DNA of 64,000 nt from Colwellia sp. MB3u-45 (GTDB taxonomy: Bacteria; Pseudomonadota; Gammaproteobacteria; Enterobacterales; Alteromonadaceae), in NCBI RefSeq assembly GCF_014077005.1, contig NZ_JACGVC010000044.1:636691-700690 (forward strand), written 5' to 3'. Below the pieces are notes generated by a model. It worked only from the letters and a program-made list of their open reading frames with translations, was not told the origin of the DNA and searched no databases. Made by a program: the position numbers and the translations under genes. Shown piece by piece: positions 48,524 through 56,937 of the stretch. Each line of letters opens with the position of its first letter. Position 1 is the first letter of the stretch.

Positions 48524-48793
48524 ATGAAAATATTTGAAGTCAAAAAAAATTATTTTAATGCGGATTTACCTTCGCAAATAATTAAGTGTTCGTTATTGTC
48601 AGCGGCAATCATTTTAGCAAGTGGCTGTTCATCATTAGGCGTACAGCCATGGGAACGTGATTTATTAGCGAAAGAAGAGATGGCGCTAACCTCTTCAGCG
48701 ATAGATTCTGCACTTGATGATCATATCTATTTCAGCAAAGAAGCGTCAAGTGGTGGTAAAGGTTTTGGTGGCGGAGGTTGCGGATGCAATTAA
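48524..48793 (+). CDS. DUF4266 small lipoprotein with Gly/Cys-rich tail
   Basis: An 89-residue protein. The lipoprotein box LASGC places the lipid Cys near residue 35, leaving a mature chain of about 55 residues. It contains VQPWERDLLAKEEMAL, the core that I associate with DUF4266, and ends SGGKGFGGGGCGCN. The CxC within a glycine-rich tail at the extreme C-terminus is unusual and suggests metal or redox use. The next gene starts inside its last codons, so translation is coupled. Function unknown. Confidence 0.85.
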   Translation: MKIFEVKKNYFNADLPSQIIKCSLLSAAIILASGCSSLGVQPWERDLLAKEEMALTSSAIDSALDDHIYFSKEASSGGKGFGGGGCGCN

Positions 48794-50160
48794 CTCACAA
48801 AAAGGCGCCAATAAACATTAAGGCAGCATTGACTATTGCTACCTCGGCGTTATTAGGCACATTACCTGTTATTGCCAATGCAGCAGACGACACCACTACG
48901 CCGGCAAAAGCACAGCAAGAATCTTCTTGGGATTTTGAGAGTGCATTTTTATATTACAGTGAAAGCGATCGCGTTTCAGCCGCCGAAGCGGTTATAAGCG
49001 CTCAAAAAACTTTTGAAAATGAAGAAGTGTTGAACCTAAAGTTAACCATAGATTCACTCACAGGTGCCTCGGCTACTGGCGCAGCGGCACAGCCGAATGT
49101 GCAAACATTTACCCGACCTTCAGGCAAGGGAAGTTATCAAACGCAAGCGGGTAAAATCCCGTTAGACGACACATTTAAAGATACTCGTGTACAGCTAAAT
49201 GCCCAATGGACTCAGCCGTTAGCAGAAAACTATACCGGTAGTGCCGGTGTTCATATTTCAAAAGAATATGATTATTTATCACTAGGGGTTAATGGCAACC
49301 TTGCGTATGACTTTAACAATAAAAACTCAACATTTTCAGTAGGGTTAAGTTACTTTCAAGACACATTTGAACCAGAAGGTGGTATTCCATTGGCTTTCGC
49401 ATCAATGCCATCGGCTTATGACGATGATGACGACGAATATGGCAACGACGAAGAGGGTGAAGATGAGACAGTAAATAGCGCGGGTAAAGCGGCTTTTAAT
49501 GCTACGCGCAGAACAGACAGTGACGACAAAACTACGGCAGATATCATGTTTGGTTTCACACAAGTTATCAATCGTCGCATGATCACGCAGTTTAATTACT
49601 CTTACTCAAAAGTTGATGGTTATTTAAACGACCCTTTTAAAATGTTAAGTTTGGTCAATAGCGAAGGCATTGCGCAAGACTACCTTTATGAAAACCGTCC
49701 TGACAGTCGCGTTAAGCAAAGTATATTTGCACAAACTAAATATCACTTTGAACAAAACGTTATTGATATCTCTTATCGTTATATGTGGGATGACTGGGCA
49801 ATAGACTCTCATACTATTGATTCAAGGTTGAGAATACCACTGTCCCGTAATAGTTATATCGAGCCTCACTTTAGATTTTATCAACAAAGTGCTGCTGACT
49901 TTTACCAACCATTTTTAGCACAATCGAATGCTATTCCAGAATTTGCGAGTGCAGATTATCGGATTGGAGAAATGAGCGCATACACCTTAGGGGTGAAGTA
50001 CGGTATGAAGCTTAGCGACGGTAATGACTTGTCTTTTAGGTTAGAGTATTATCGACAAGAGCCTAAAAATCCAGGCTTTCAAGCACCGGGTGCGCTAGCA
50101 GACGTTGACTTATATGAAAGTGTAGACGCGATTATCGCCCAAGTTAGCTATTCATTTTAA
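48784..50160 (+). CDS. DUF3570 outer-membrane beta-barrel protein with a flavinylation-type motif
   Basis: A 458-residue protein with signal peptide (cleavage near VIANAADD). The body is rich in alternating strand patterns and aromatic residues and ends VSYSF, as outer-membrane barrels do. Near residues 90-96 is DSLTGAS, which fits the D-x-L/x-[ST]-G-A-[ST] motif to which ApbE attaches FMN in NqrC and RnfG; Thr93 would be the acceptor. A very acidic loop (DDDDDEYGNDEEGEDE) lies near residues 215-235. The ATG at 48784 is preferred to the TTG two codons upstream. It overlaps the DUF4266 gene by 10 bases and is followed by apbE. Flavinylation is inferred. Confidence 0.85.
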   Translation: MQLTHKKAPINIKAALTIATSALLGTLPVIANAADDTTTPAKAQQESSWDFESAFLYYSESDRVSAAEAVISAQKTFENEEVLNLKLTIDSLTGASATGAAAQPNVQTFTRPSGKGSYQTQAGKIPLDDTFKDTRVQLNAQWTQPLAENYTGSAGVHISKEYDYLSLGVNGNLAYDFNNKNSTFSVGLSYFQDTFEPEGGIPLAFASMPSAYDDDDDEYGNDEEGEDETVNSAGKAAFNATRRTDSDDKTTADIMFGFTQVINRRMITQFNYSYSKVDGYLNDPFKMLSLVNSEGIAQDYLYENRPDSRVKQSIFAQTKYHFEQNVIDISYRYMWDDWAIDSHTIDSRLRIPLSRNSYIEPHFRFYQQSAADFYQPFLAQSNAIPEFASADYRIGEMSAYTLGVKYGMKLSDGNDLSFRLEYYRQEPKNPGFQAPGALADVDLYESVDAIIAQVSYSF

Positions 50161-50216
50161 TTTCGCTTCACTTAATTTCGCTTAAATACGCAGGGACGCG
50201 TTGAAAATATAAAATA

Positions 50217-51140
50217 GTGGTGAAAATTGGAGAACACTTGAAGAAAAAGCCGGTTAGACAAGTTGAAATAACAGCAACTGATGACGGTCATTGTTTGCGT
50301 TTTGATGCCATGGCCAGTCCTTGTGAAGTACTAGTGGCTAGCAAGGATCACAAACTAGCATTGACCTTAGGTAAGCTTATTGCTGATGAAGTATGGCGCA
50401 TTGAAGATAAATATTCACGTTATCAAGCCACCAGTGTTTGTTCCGCTATAAACAATAGTGGCGGTCAGGCGCTAGCTATAGATCAAGAAACCTATTTGTT
50501 ATTAAACTTTGCTGATACTTGTTATCAACTCAGCGATGGTGTTTTTGACATAACATCTGGGGTATTACGGCAAGTTTGGCAATTTGATGGTAGCGACAAT
50601 ATTCCTCATGATAGCGATGTACAAAAAAGCTTAGAAAACATGGGTTGGCATAAAATATTTTTTGATGAACAGCAAATCATAATGCCAGATAATATGGAAA
50701 TCGACTTTGGCGGAATTGGTAAGGAATACGCAGTAGACAGAGCGATGATCATTGCCAACGAATTTACTCAATTGCCGCTACTGGTTAATTTAGGCGGAGA
50801 TTTAGCTGCTAATAAACCACGTAAAACCAATGTGCCATGGCAAGTAGGCATTGAGCACCCAGGTTTTATTGAACGCAAGCCTATGGTGGTGAGTCTGTTA
50901 AAAGGCGCATTAGCCACTAGCGGTGACGCAAAGCGCTTTTTATTCAAAGATAACGTTCGTTATAGCCATATTTTAAATGCAAAAACCGGTTGGCCAGTTG
51001 TACAAGCGCCACGCTCTATTACGGTAGTTGCACCACAATGTATTCAAGCCGGAATATTAGCCACATTAGCCTTAATGCAGGGGCCGCAGGCAGAAGATTT
51101 TTTGACCGAGCAAGAAATTAAATTTTGGGCTATTCGTTAA
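50217..51140 (+). CDS. apbE: FAD:protein FMN transferase ApbE
   Basis: A 307-residue enzyme that moves FMN from FAD to a Thr or Ser of an exported target protein, using magnesium. Family features seen are FDAMASPCEVLV near the N-terminus, FDGS and VFDITSGVL, the IDFGGIGKEYAVDRA stretch, LVNLGGDLAA and a C-terminal SHILNAKTGWPV with ALATSGDAKRF. No clear signal peptide is present, so its compartment is uncertain. The frame starts at GTG 50217; a TTG at 50238 with GGAG five bases upstream is an alternative start. It follows the DUF3570 gene by 57 bases, whose product has a matching acceptor motif. Confidence 0.93.
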   Translation: MVKIGEHLKKKPVRQVEITATDDGHCLRFDAMASPCEVLVASKDHKLALTLGKLIADEVWRIEDKYSRYQATSVCSAINNSGGQALAIDQETYLLLNFADTCYQLSDGVFDITSGVLRQVWQFDGSDNIPHDSDVQKSLENMGWHKIFFDEQQIIMPDNMEIDFGGIGKEYAVDRAMIIANEFTQLPLLVNLGGDLAANKPRKTNVPWQVGIEHPGFIERKPMVVSLLKGALATSGDAKRFLFKDNVRYSHILNAKTGWPVVQAPRSITVVAPQCIQAGILATLALMQGPQAEDFLTEQEIKFWAIR

Positions 51141-51493
51141 GGTCCCTATTAGTTAGTACCTATAATGCATAAATTTATTGCTCCTTGCCACTGTCTTTAT
51201 CAAGCCAATAACATATCAAGTTAACCTTCCTATAGCCGTGTTTAAAATAGCGGCGTTTAAGCCGCATTCACAGCACATTAAAACCTTGGCTTGGTAAATA
51301 ACCACAACTAAAATAATCGCTGAGTAACTGAAGTCTGTAGTTGTATTTTTAATGACTAAGGCAACAAGTGCTTTGTATTGATTGGGTATTTCTAGCGTTT
51401 TGTGAGGAATACCGTTAGTCTGATAGGTGATTTAAATTCACCATTAATTTTATGACTTTTAAACTGTGGTGAATAAACTTTAGGAGAATTAAG
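51141..51493. other. Gene-free region with an operator-like dyad
   Basis: No gene. A 17-base dyad, GGTGATTTAAATTCACC, lies at 51426-51442, 52 bases before the M28 peptidase start codon; it may be an operator. Confidence 0.4.
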
Positions 51494-53143
51494 TTGAGTT
51501 ATATTCGTGAAAAACGTCAGCAAATACTGCTAGGTGCTGGCGCCTTATTACTGTCGATGAGTGCTTGTGCTCAGGATAATTTCATTGCAGCGTATCAATC
51601 GTTTGATATTAACGCGATAAAAGCTGATGTAAAAACATTATCTTCAGATAAATTCGCAGGCCGTGAGCCCTCAACTGAAGGTGAAATATTAACCACCGAT
51701 ATGTTGATTTCGAGATTCAAAAAGCTAGGTTTAACGCCTGGTAATGGTGACAGTTACCTTCAAGCTGTACCGATGAATAGTATAGTGAGTGAGCCCGTTG
51801 GCACACTAACCATTGCTGATATAGCCTTTGATTTTCCTAAAAACTATGTGGCTAGCTCACGTCAAACACGTGAACAAATTAGCCTTGAAAACTCTGAGTT
51901 AGTTTTCGTTGGTTACGGCATCAACGCACCTGAGTATCAATGGAATGATTATAAAAATATTGATGTCAAAGGAAAGACGGTTGTGGTTTTAGTTAACGAT
52001 CCAGGTTATGCCTCACAAGACCCCGCACTGTTTGATGGCAATACCATGACCTATTACGGGCGCTGGACTTATAAATATGAAGAAGCGGCCCGTCAAGGCG
52101 CTGCTGGCGCAATTATAGTGCATGAAACCAAGCCTGCTAGTTACGGTTGGAATGTGATCGAAAGCAGCTGGACTGGCGCGCAATACCATCTACCAGCCAA
52201 AGAAGTGAATGAAGCCGTTGTTGATGTTGAAATGTGGATCAGCACAGACAAAGCACACGAGTTAATGGCCAAAGCTGGTTTAGATTTTAATAGCTTAAAA
52301 GCCCAAGCATTGTCGAATGAATTTCAAGCTGTGCCACTTAAACTAAAGGCTAACATCAAAGTTAACAATACTATTACAGCTTCAGTGTCTAATAATGTTA
52401 TCGCGACAATTCCAGGTCGCACTAGCCCTGATGAACATGTGATCTATATGGGACATTGGGATCACCTAGGCTCTACCGTTATTGACGGTAAAACCCTTTA
52501 CTTTAATGGAGCACATGACAATGCAACAGGTACCGCAGGTTTAATGCATATTGCTAAAGCCTATAAAGCGTTAGACAAAGCCCCTGAACGCTCAGTAACC
52601 TTTATGGCGGCAACAGCTGAAGAGCAAGGGCGTTTAGGCTCACGTTATTTTGCCAACCACCCAACCATGCCATTAAATAAAGTCGTAGGTTTGATCAACA
52701 TGGACAGTTTAGACATTTCAGGCTTGAAAACTGACTTAACTGTCGTCGGTTTTGGTAAGTCGGCACTTGAAGATTATTTAGCAAAAGCGGCTAAAAGCCA
52801 AGGCCGTATCCTAACCCCTGAGCAAACCCCTGAACGTGGCTACTATTATCGTTCAGACCACTTTAGTTTGGCAAAGAAAGGCGTACCGGCACTAAGTGCT
52901 GGTGGTGGCTCTACTTGGCTTAATGCCGAACAAAAAGCCATTGGTGAGCAAGTGTCTGCTTTAGTCGCTAAGTGTTATCACCAAACCTGTGACGAATACA
53001 ATGAAAATTGGGGCTGGCAGGGCATGATTGCAGAGCTGCAAGTCTTCTTTGAAACAGGCTATATGTTAAGCAACACAAAAGACTGGCCAAATTGGCGTGA
53101 AGGCAGTGAGTTTAAAGTCGCTCGCGATGCCATGATGAAATAA
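51494..53143 (+). CDS. M28 family metallopeptidase with PA domain
   Basis: A 549-residue exported aminopeptidase-type enzyme. The N-terminus (ILLGAGALLLSMSACAQ) is a signal peptide, possibly of lipoprotein type. A protease-associated domain lies at about 140-230 and the catalytic zinc domain at about 305-545. The zinc ligands and base are visible: GHWDHLG, AHDNATGTAG, TAEEQGRLGSR, NMDSLD and YRSDHFSLAKKG. It probably trims peptides outside the cytoplasm for nutrition. The start is TTG 51494 with AGGAG seven bases upstream. It is a single gene with a strong terminator. Confidence 0.93.
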   Translation: MSYIREKRQQILLGAGALLLSMSACAQDNFIAAYQSFDINAIKADVKTLSSDKFAGREPSTEGEILTTDMLISRFKKLGLTPGNGDSYLQAVPMNSIVSEPVGTLTIADIAFDFPKNYVASSRQTREQISLENSELVFVGYGINAPEYQWNDYKNIDVKGKTVVVLVNDPGYASQDPALFDGNTMTYYGRWTYKYEEAARQGAAGAIIVHETKPASYGWNVIESSWTGAQYHLPAKEVNEAVVDVEMWISTDKAHELMAKAGLDFNSLKAQALSNEFQAVPLKLKANIKVNNTITASVSNNVIATIPGRTSPDEHVIYMGHWDHLGSTVIDGKTLYFNGAHDNATGTAGLMHIAKAYKALDKAPERSVTFMAATAEEQGRLGSRYFANHPTMPLNKVVGLINMDSLDISGLKTDLTVVGFGKSALEDYLAKAAKSQGRILTPEQTPERGYYYRSDHFSLAKKGVPALSAGGGSTWLNAEQKAIGEQVSALVAKCYHQTCDEYNENWGWQGMIAELQVFFETGYMLSNTKDWPNWREGSEFKVARDAMMK

Positions 53144-53169
53144 GTTATTAAGCTTAAAATATCCATACA

Positions 53170-53197
53170 GGGCTAGATGAAAATCTAGCCCTTTTTT
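53170..53197 (+). terminator. Terminator of the M28 peptidase gene
   Basis: Perfect nine-base arms GGGCTAGAT and ATCTAGCCC around a GAAA tetraloop, then six Ts. Confidence 0.92.
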
Positions 53198-53321
53198 ATA
53201 GGCTAATTTATATAAACCCTCTTGAAATAAATCTTCTAAATATAAATCAAAAAAACAATCACAAAAAAATTACGCAGCGCTAAGCGCCAGATAAACACGC
53301 GTAAACTTTATCTGGGTTAAT

Positions 53322-54515
53322 GTAGGGTGGACTTTAGTCCATCAAGTTAAATGAAATTTAACTGTGTTTGTTAAGAATGCCGAGCGAAAAAATAATATCC
53401 TGCTATAAGTGCAATTAACTCATCAGGTTAATTGCACGTTTAACGGTTGACGGACTAAAGTCCGACCTACAAAAAAATGGCCTAAATCTAGATCGTCACC
53501 CGTATTCTCTATGTAGGATGGACTTCAGTCCATCAGGTTAAATGAAATTTAACTGCTTTTGGTATTAAGACTCATTAAGAAAAATAATACGGCTGCTGAT
53601 GTTTTTTGGCCTATAGCATTAATCACTCGCTTAACGGTTGTCGGACTAAAGTCCGACCTACAAAAAAATTACCAAAAATTGCCCAGTGCTACATGAACAC
53701 CGGTAAACTTTACATGGGGTTAATGTAGGATGGACTTCAGTCCATCAGGTTAAATGAAATTTAACTGCTTTTGGTATTAAGACTCATTAAGAAAAATAAT
53801 ACCGGCTGCTGATGTTTTTTGGCCTACAGCATTAATCACTCGCTTAACGGTTGACGGACTAAAGTCCGACCTACAAAAAAATTACAAAAAATTGCCCAGT
53901 GCTACATGAACACCGGTAAACTTTACATGGGGTTAATGTAGGATGGACTTTAGTCCATCAAGTTAAATGAAATTTAACGGCTTTTGGTATTAAGACTAAT
54001 TAAGAAAAACAATACCTGCTGCCGATGTTTTTTGGCCTATAGCATTAACCACTCGTTTAACGGTTGTCGGACTAAAGTCCGACCTACAAAAAAATTACAA
54101 AAAATTGCCCAGTGCTACATGAACAGCCGTAAACTTTACATGGGGTTAATGTAGGATGGACTTCAGTCCATCAGGTTAAATGAAATTTAACTGCTTTTGG
54201 TATTAAGACTAATTAAGAAAAACAATACCGGCTGCTGATGTTTTTTGGCCTATAGCATTAATCACTCGCTTAACGGTTGTCGGACTAAAGTCCGACCTAC
54301 AAAAAAAAATCATAAAACACTTGCCTAGCGCTACATGAACACCGGTAAACTTTACATGGGGTTAATGTAGGTTGGACTTTAGTCCATCAAGTTAAATGAA
54401 ATTTAACTGTTTTGAGCACGAATGCCGAGCGAAAAATAATACCCTGCTATGAATTCCTATTAATCCATCAGGTTAAGAGCACGCTTAACGGTTGACGGAC
54501 TAAAGTCCGACCTAC
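53322..54515. repeat. REP/BIME array 1, six paired units
   Basis: Six units of about 213 bases, each bounded by a pair of inverted REP hairpins. Left hairpins have the form GTAGG-n-TGGACTTTAGTCCATC, at 53322, 53513, 53725, 53938, 54151 and 54367. Right hairpins, read backward, begin GTAGGTCGGACTTTAGTCC, at 53449, 53640, 53853, 54066, 54279 and 54494. The GTAG tetranucleotide before a palindrome is the hallmark of REPs moved by RAYT transposases. Each unit also holds GTTAAAT-GAA-ATTTAAC. Spacing between like hairpins is 191-216. No gene lies inside. Confidence 0.9.
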
Positions 54516-54608
54516 AAAGAAATGACAAATGCTTATTAATTACAAAAGCGGGGCTGTTGTTCTACCAAGTGATTTTTTGAGGGATATTCGTTCATCAAAT
54601 TCAAGACG

Positions 54609-54636
54609 AAAAAAAACCTGCTTAAAAAAGCAGGTT
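54609..54636 (-). terminator. Terminator of the tRNA-Asn cluster
   Basis: On the minus strand AACCTGCTT and AAGCAGGTT pair around four Ts, then a run of eight Ts. It lies 9 bases from the last tRNA. Confidence 0.88.
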
Positions 54637-54644
54637 CTTTAATG

Positions 54645-54720
54645 TGGCTCCTCAACTTGGACTTGAACCAAGGACAAACGGATTAACAGTCCGTTGCTCT
54701 ACCAACTGAGCTATTGAGGA
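54645..54720 (-). tRNA. tRNA-Asn (GTT), third of three
   Basis: A 76-base cloverleaf with encoded CCA. Acceptor TCCTCAA pairs with TTGAGGA, and the loop CTGTTAA gives anticodon GUU with U33 and A37. It is identical in sequence to the two other copies. Confidence 0.96.
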
Positions 54721-54789
54721 ATTGTTCTTTATACTATACTTGCTAATATAACCGCTAGCAATATCACTACTCGCCATTACATCTTAATG

Positions 54790-54865
54790 TGGCTCCTCAA
54801 CTTGGACTTGAACCAAGGACAAACGGATTAACAGTCCGTTGCTCTACCAACTGAGCTATTGAGGA
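54790..54865 (-). tRNA. tRNA-Asn (GTT), second of three
   Basis: Identical to the neighbouring copies over 76 bases. It is separated from them by 69 and 67 bases of unrelated AT-rich sequence. Confidence 0.96.
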
Positions 54866-54932
54866 ATTGTTCTTCTACTATTTTCTAATATAGCCGTTTT
54901 TATATTAAAATAAAAACCACCACTTCTTAATT

Positions 54933-55008
54933 TGGCTCCTCAACTTGGACTTGAACCAAGGACAAACGGATTAACAGTCCGTTGCTCTACCAACTGAGCT
55001 ATTGAGGA
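54933..55008 (-). tRNA. tRNA-Asn (GTT), first of three
   Basis: A 76-base tRNA, the promoter-proximal copy, about 30 bases after the expected transcription start. Sequence as in the other two copies. Confidence 0.96.
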
Positions 55009-55044
55009 ATTGTTTTGAAAGCCGCTACTGGCTAACGGGGCCGA

Positions 55045-55073
55045 ATATTAAAGGCCGCATGTCATACTGTCAA
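55045..55073 (-). promoter_or_regulatory. Promoter of the tRNA-Asn cluster
   Basis: On the minus strand a perfect -35 box TTGACA and a -10-like TAATAT stand 17 bases apart, followed by a GC-rich discriminator CGGCCCCG. This is typical of a stringently controlled tRNA promoter. Confidence 0.7.
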
Positions 55074-55195
55074 CACAAAAGTTCGAAAAAAATCATTTTA
55101 TTGCTCGTTTGCTCAAATTGCAGGCGTTGTTGATAACATTCCTGCATTTTATGATGAATAAATGCTCAGCACTAAAAATAACAACTAAAAATAGA

Positions 55196-55220
55196 GTTAT
55201 CCACTTTATCTGTGGATAAC
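55196..55220. promoter_or_regulatory. Inverted pair of DnaA-box-like sites
   Basis: GTTATCCAC and GTGGATAAC flank seven bases. On the minus strand the second reads TTATCCACA, a perfect DnaA box; the first has one mismatch (TTATCCACT). They lie upstream of the MATE-uvrB operon and of the divergent tRNA-Asn genes. In E. coli a DnaA box is found in the uvrB control region. The rest of 55074-55563 has no gene, and I see no LexA box. Confidence 0.6.
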
Positions 55221-55563
55221 TATGTGGGTTAAAGTGTACGTTTACGTAAGGCAAACGGTAGAATGCGGCTTGTAGTCAAATGGAGATTTTTGTGACTAAG
55301 TTTAAATATTAATTAATAACAAGTAGTTAGTGTGATATTGTCGTGTTTTCGCTCATGTTCGTGTGTTTTTTGTTCAAGAGTGATGTTTTATACATTTATG
55401 GTGTTTTTGGCGCAGAGCTGCATAGTCTATTTTATTTCAGCTATATTGTTTTTTCTTTAAGTTGTCTCATTATTATCACTAATAAAATATATACGTAGCG
55501 AGACCGATCACGATCTTTTACAATGGCAGGTGTATTCGGTTCATCACTTACGTTTAAAAATTA

Positions 55564-56937
55564 ATGATTAAGACTAAAACTATTCACCAAATAAATCTAC
55601 TTAAAGACCCCGTAGGTCCAACGTTAAAAACAATGACAGTGCCGATGATCTATGGCCTGATTTTATTGATGACCTTTAACTTAGTTGATACCTTTTTTGT
55701 CGGGCTATTGGGCACAGAGCCTTTAGCCGCAATTAGTTTTACTTTTCCTATTACCTTTACCGTGATCAGTCTCACTATAGGTTTAGGTATAGGTACCTCA
55801 GCCGTTATTGCAAAAGCGCTGGGTAAAGGTGACAAAGCGACGGCAAAAAACCTCGCAACCAGCGCATTATATTTATCAGCAATCATTGTTGGTATGCTGG
55901 CCGTGATCGGTTATTTGCTTATTGACGAAACCTTTTTACTTTTAGGGGCTAGCGAAGCACTGCTCCCCTTAATTCATCAATATATGGATCTCTGGTTTTT
56001 AGGTTGTATTTGTTTAATTGGCCCTATGATAGGTAACGCTATTTTGCGTGCTGATGGCGATACCAAAACACCCAGTATCATTATGGGTAGCGCCGGCTTA
56101 ATCAATGCCGTATTAGATCCTATTTTTATTTTTGGTTTTGGTCCCGTACCCGCCATGGGTATCGAAGGTGCAGCCATTGCTACCTTAATATCTTGGCTAT
56201 TTGGTTTAGGCTATGTTTTATATATTTTAGCGATTAAACGCGATTTAATTCACCGCCATCTAATGGCCATTAAAGACTTTATTTATTCGGCACGTGATAT
56301 TTTACATATTGGCTTACCTGCCGCGGGTGCAAATATGTTAACACCAGCTGCCTCGGCCGTGTTAACCGCGATTGTAGCTAACTATGGCGCATCAGCCGTA
56401 GCTGCTTTTGGGGTGGGGTCAAGAATTGAATCTATTGCCTGTTTAGTGGTGTTAGCGCTGTCGATGACATTACCGCCCTTTATCAGCCAAAACTTGGGTG
56501 CTGGCAACATGAAGCGTGTTGAAGACGGTTACAAAACGTCAATCAAATTTGTTTTAGGCTTTCAGGTGCTTGTTTATGTTGTGCTCGTGTTAGCCGCGCC
56601 GTTTATTGCCGACGTGTTCTCTAAAGAGCAAGCGGTTGCCGATATTATTAAACTTTTCATTTGGATTTTACCTTTAGGTTATGGCTTTCAAGGCGTTATT
56701 ATTTTAACCAACTCATCATTTAACGCACTGCATAAGCCTATGGTGGCGCTGGTGTTAAGTGTTATTCGTTTATTTATTTGTTATGTGCCGTTAGCTTATA
56801 TGGGTAGTTTGTGGTTTGGTATAGAAGGCTTTTTTATCGGAGCTTTACTTGGAAATGTAGTGATGGCGGCTATTTCTTATGGTTTGTTTAACAAACAATG
56901 TGAAAAAGATCGGGTCACGGTAGAGGTTATTACTTAA
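55564..56937 (+). CDS. MATE family efflux transporter, second branch
   Basis: A 457-residue inner-membrane protein with twelve helices. Its pattern ([46 protein letters not shown]) places it nearer the VmrA/MepA-like MATE proteins than NorM. It probably exports drugs or metabolites with sodium or protons. Its stop codon shares one base with the uvrB start (TAATG), so the two are translationally coupled; this link to DNA repair is notable but its meaning is unknown. Confidence 0.9.
   Translation: MIKTKTIHQINLLKDPVGPTLKTMTVPMIYGLILLMTFNLVDTFFVGLLGTEPLAAISFTFPITFTVISLTIGLGIGTSAVIAKALGKGDKATAKNLATSALYLSAIIVGMLAVIGYLLIDETFLLLGASEALLPLIHQYMDLWFLGCICLIGPMIGNAILRADGDTKTPSIIMGSAGLINAVLDPIFIFGFGPVPAMGIEGAAIATLISWLFGLGYVLYILAIKRDLIHRHLMAIKDFIYSARDILHIGLPAAGANMLTPAASAVLTAIVANYGASAVAAFGVGSRIESIACLVVLALSMTLPPFISQNLGAGNMKRVEDGYKTSIKFVLGFQVLVYVVLVLAAPFIADVFSKEQAVADIIKLFIWILPLGYGFQGVIILTNSSFNALHKPMVALVLSVIRLFICYVPLAYMGSLWFGIEGFFIGALLGNVVMAAISYGLFNKQCEKDRVTVEVIT

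Noticed and set aside
53322..54515. CRISPR array
   Set aside because: The units are about 213 bases with two inverted hairpins each, the spacer parts are also repeated, and no cas genes are present. This fits BIMEs.
55180..55560. Replication origin at the DnaA boxes
   Set aside because: There are only two boxes, and no dnaA, dnaN, gidA or mioC neighbours or AT-rich 13-mer cluster.
55009..55563. LexA (SOS) box for the MATE-uvrB operon
   Set aside because: I found no CTGT-N8-ACAG-like sequence in the interval.
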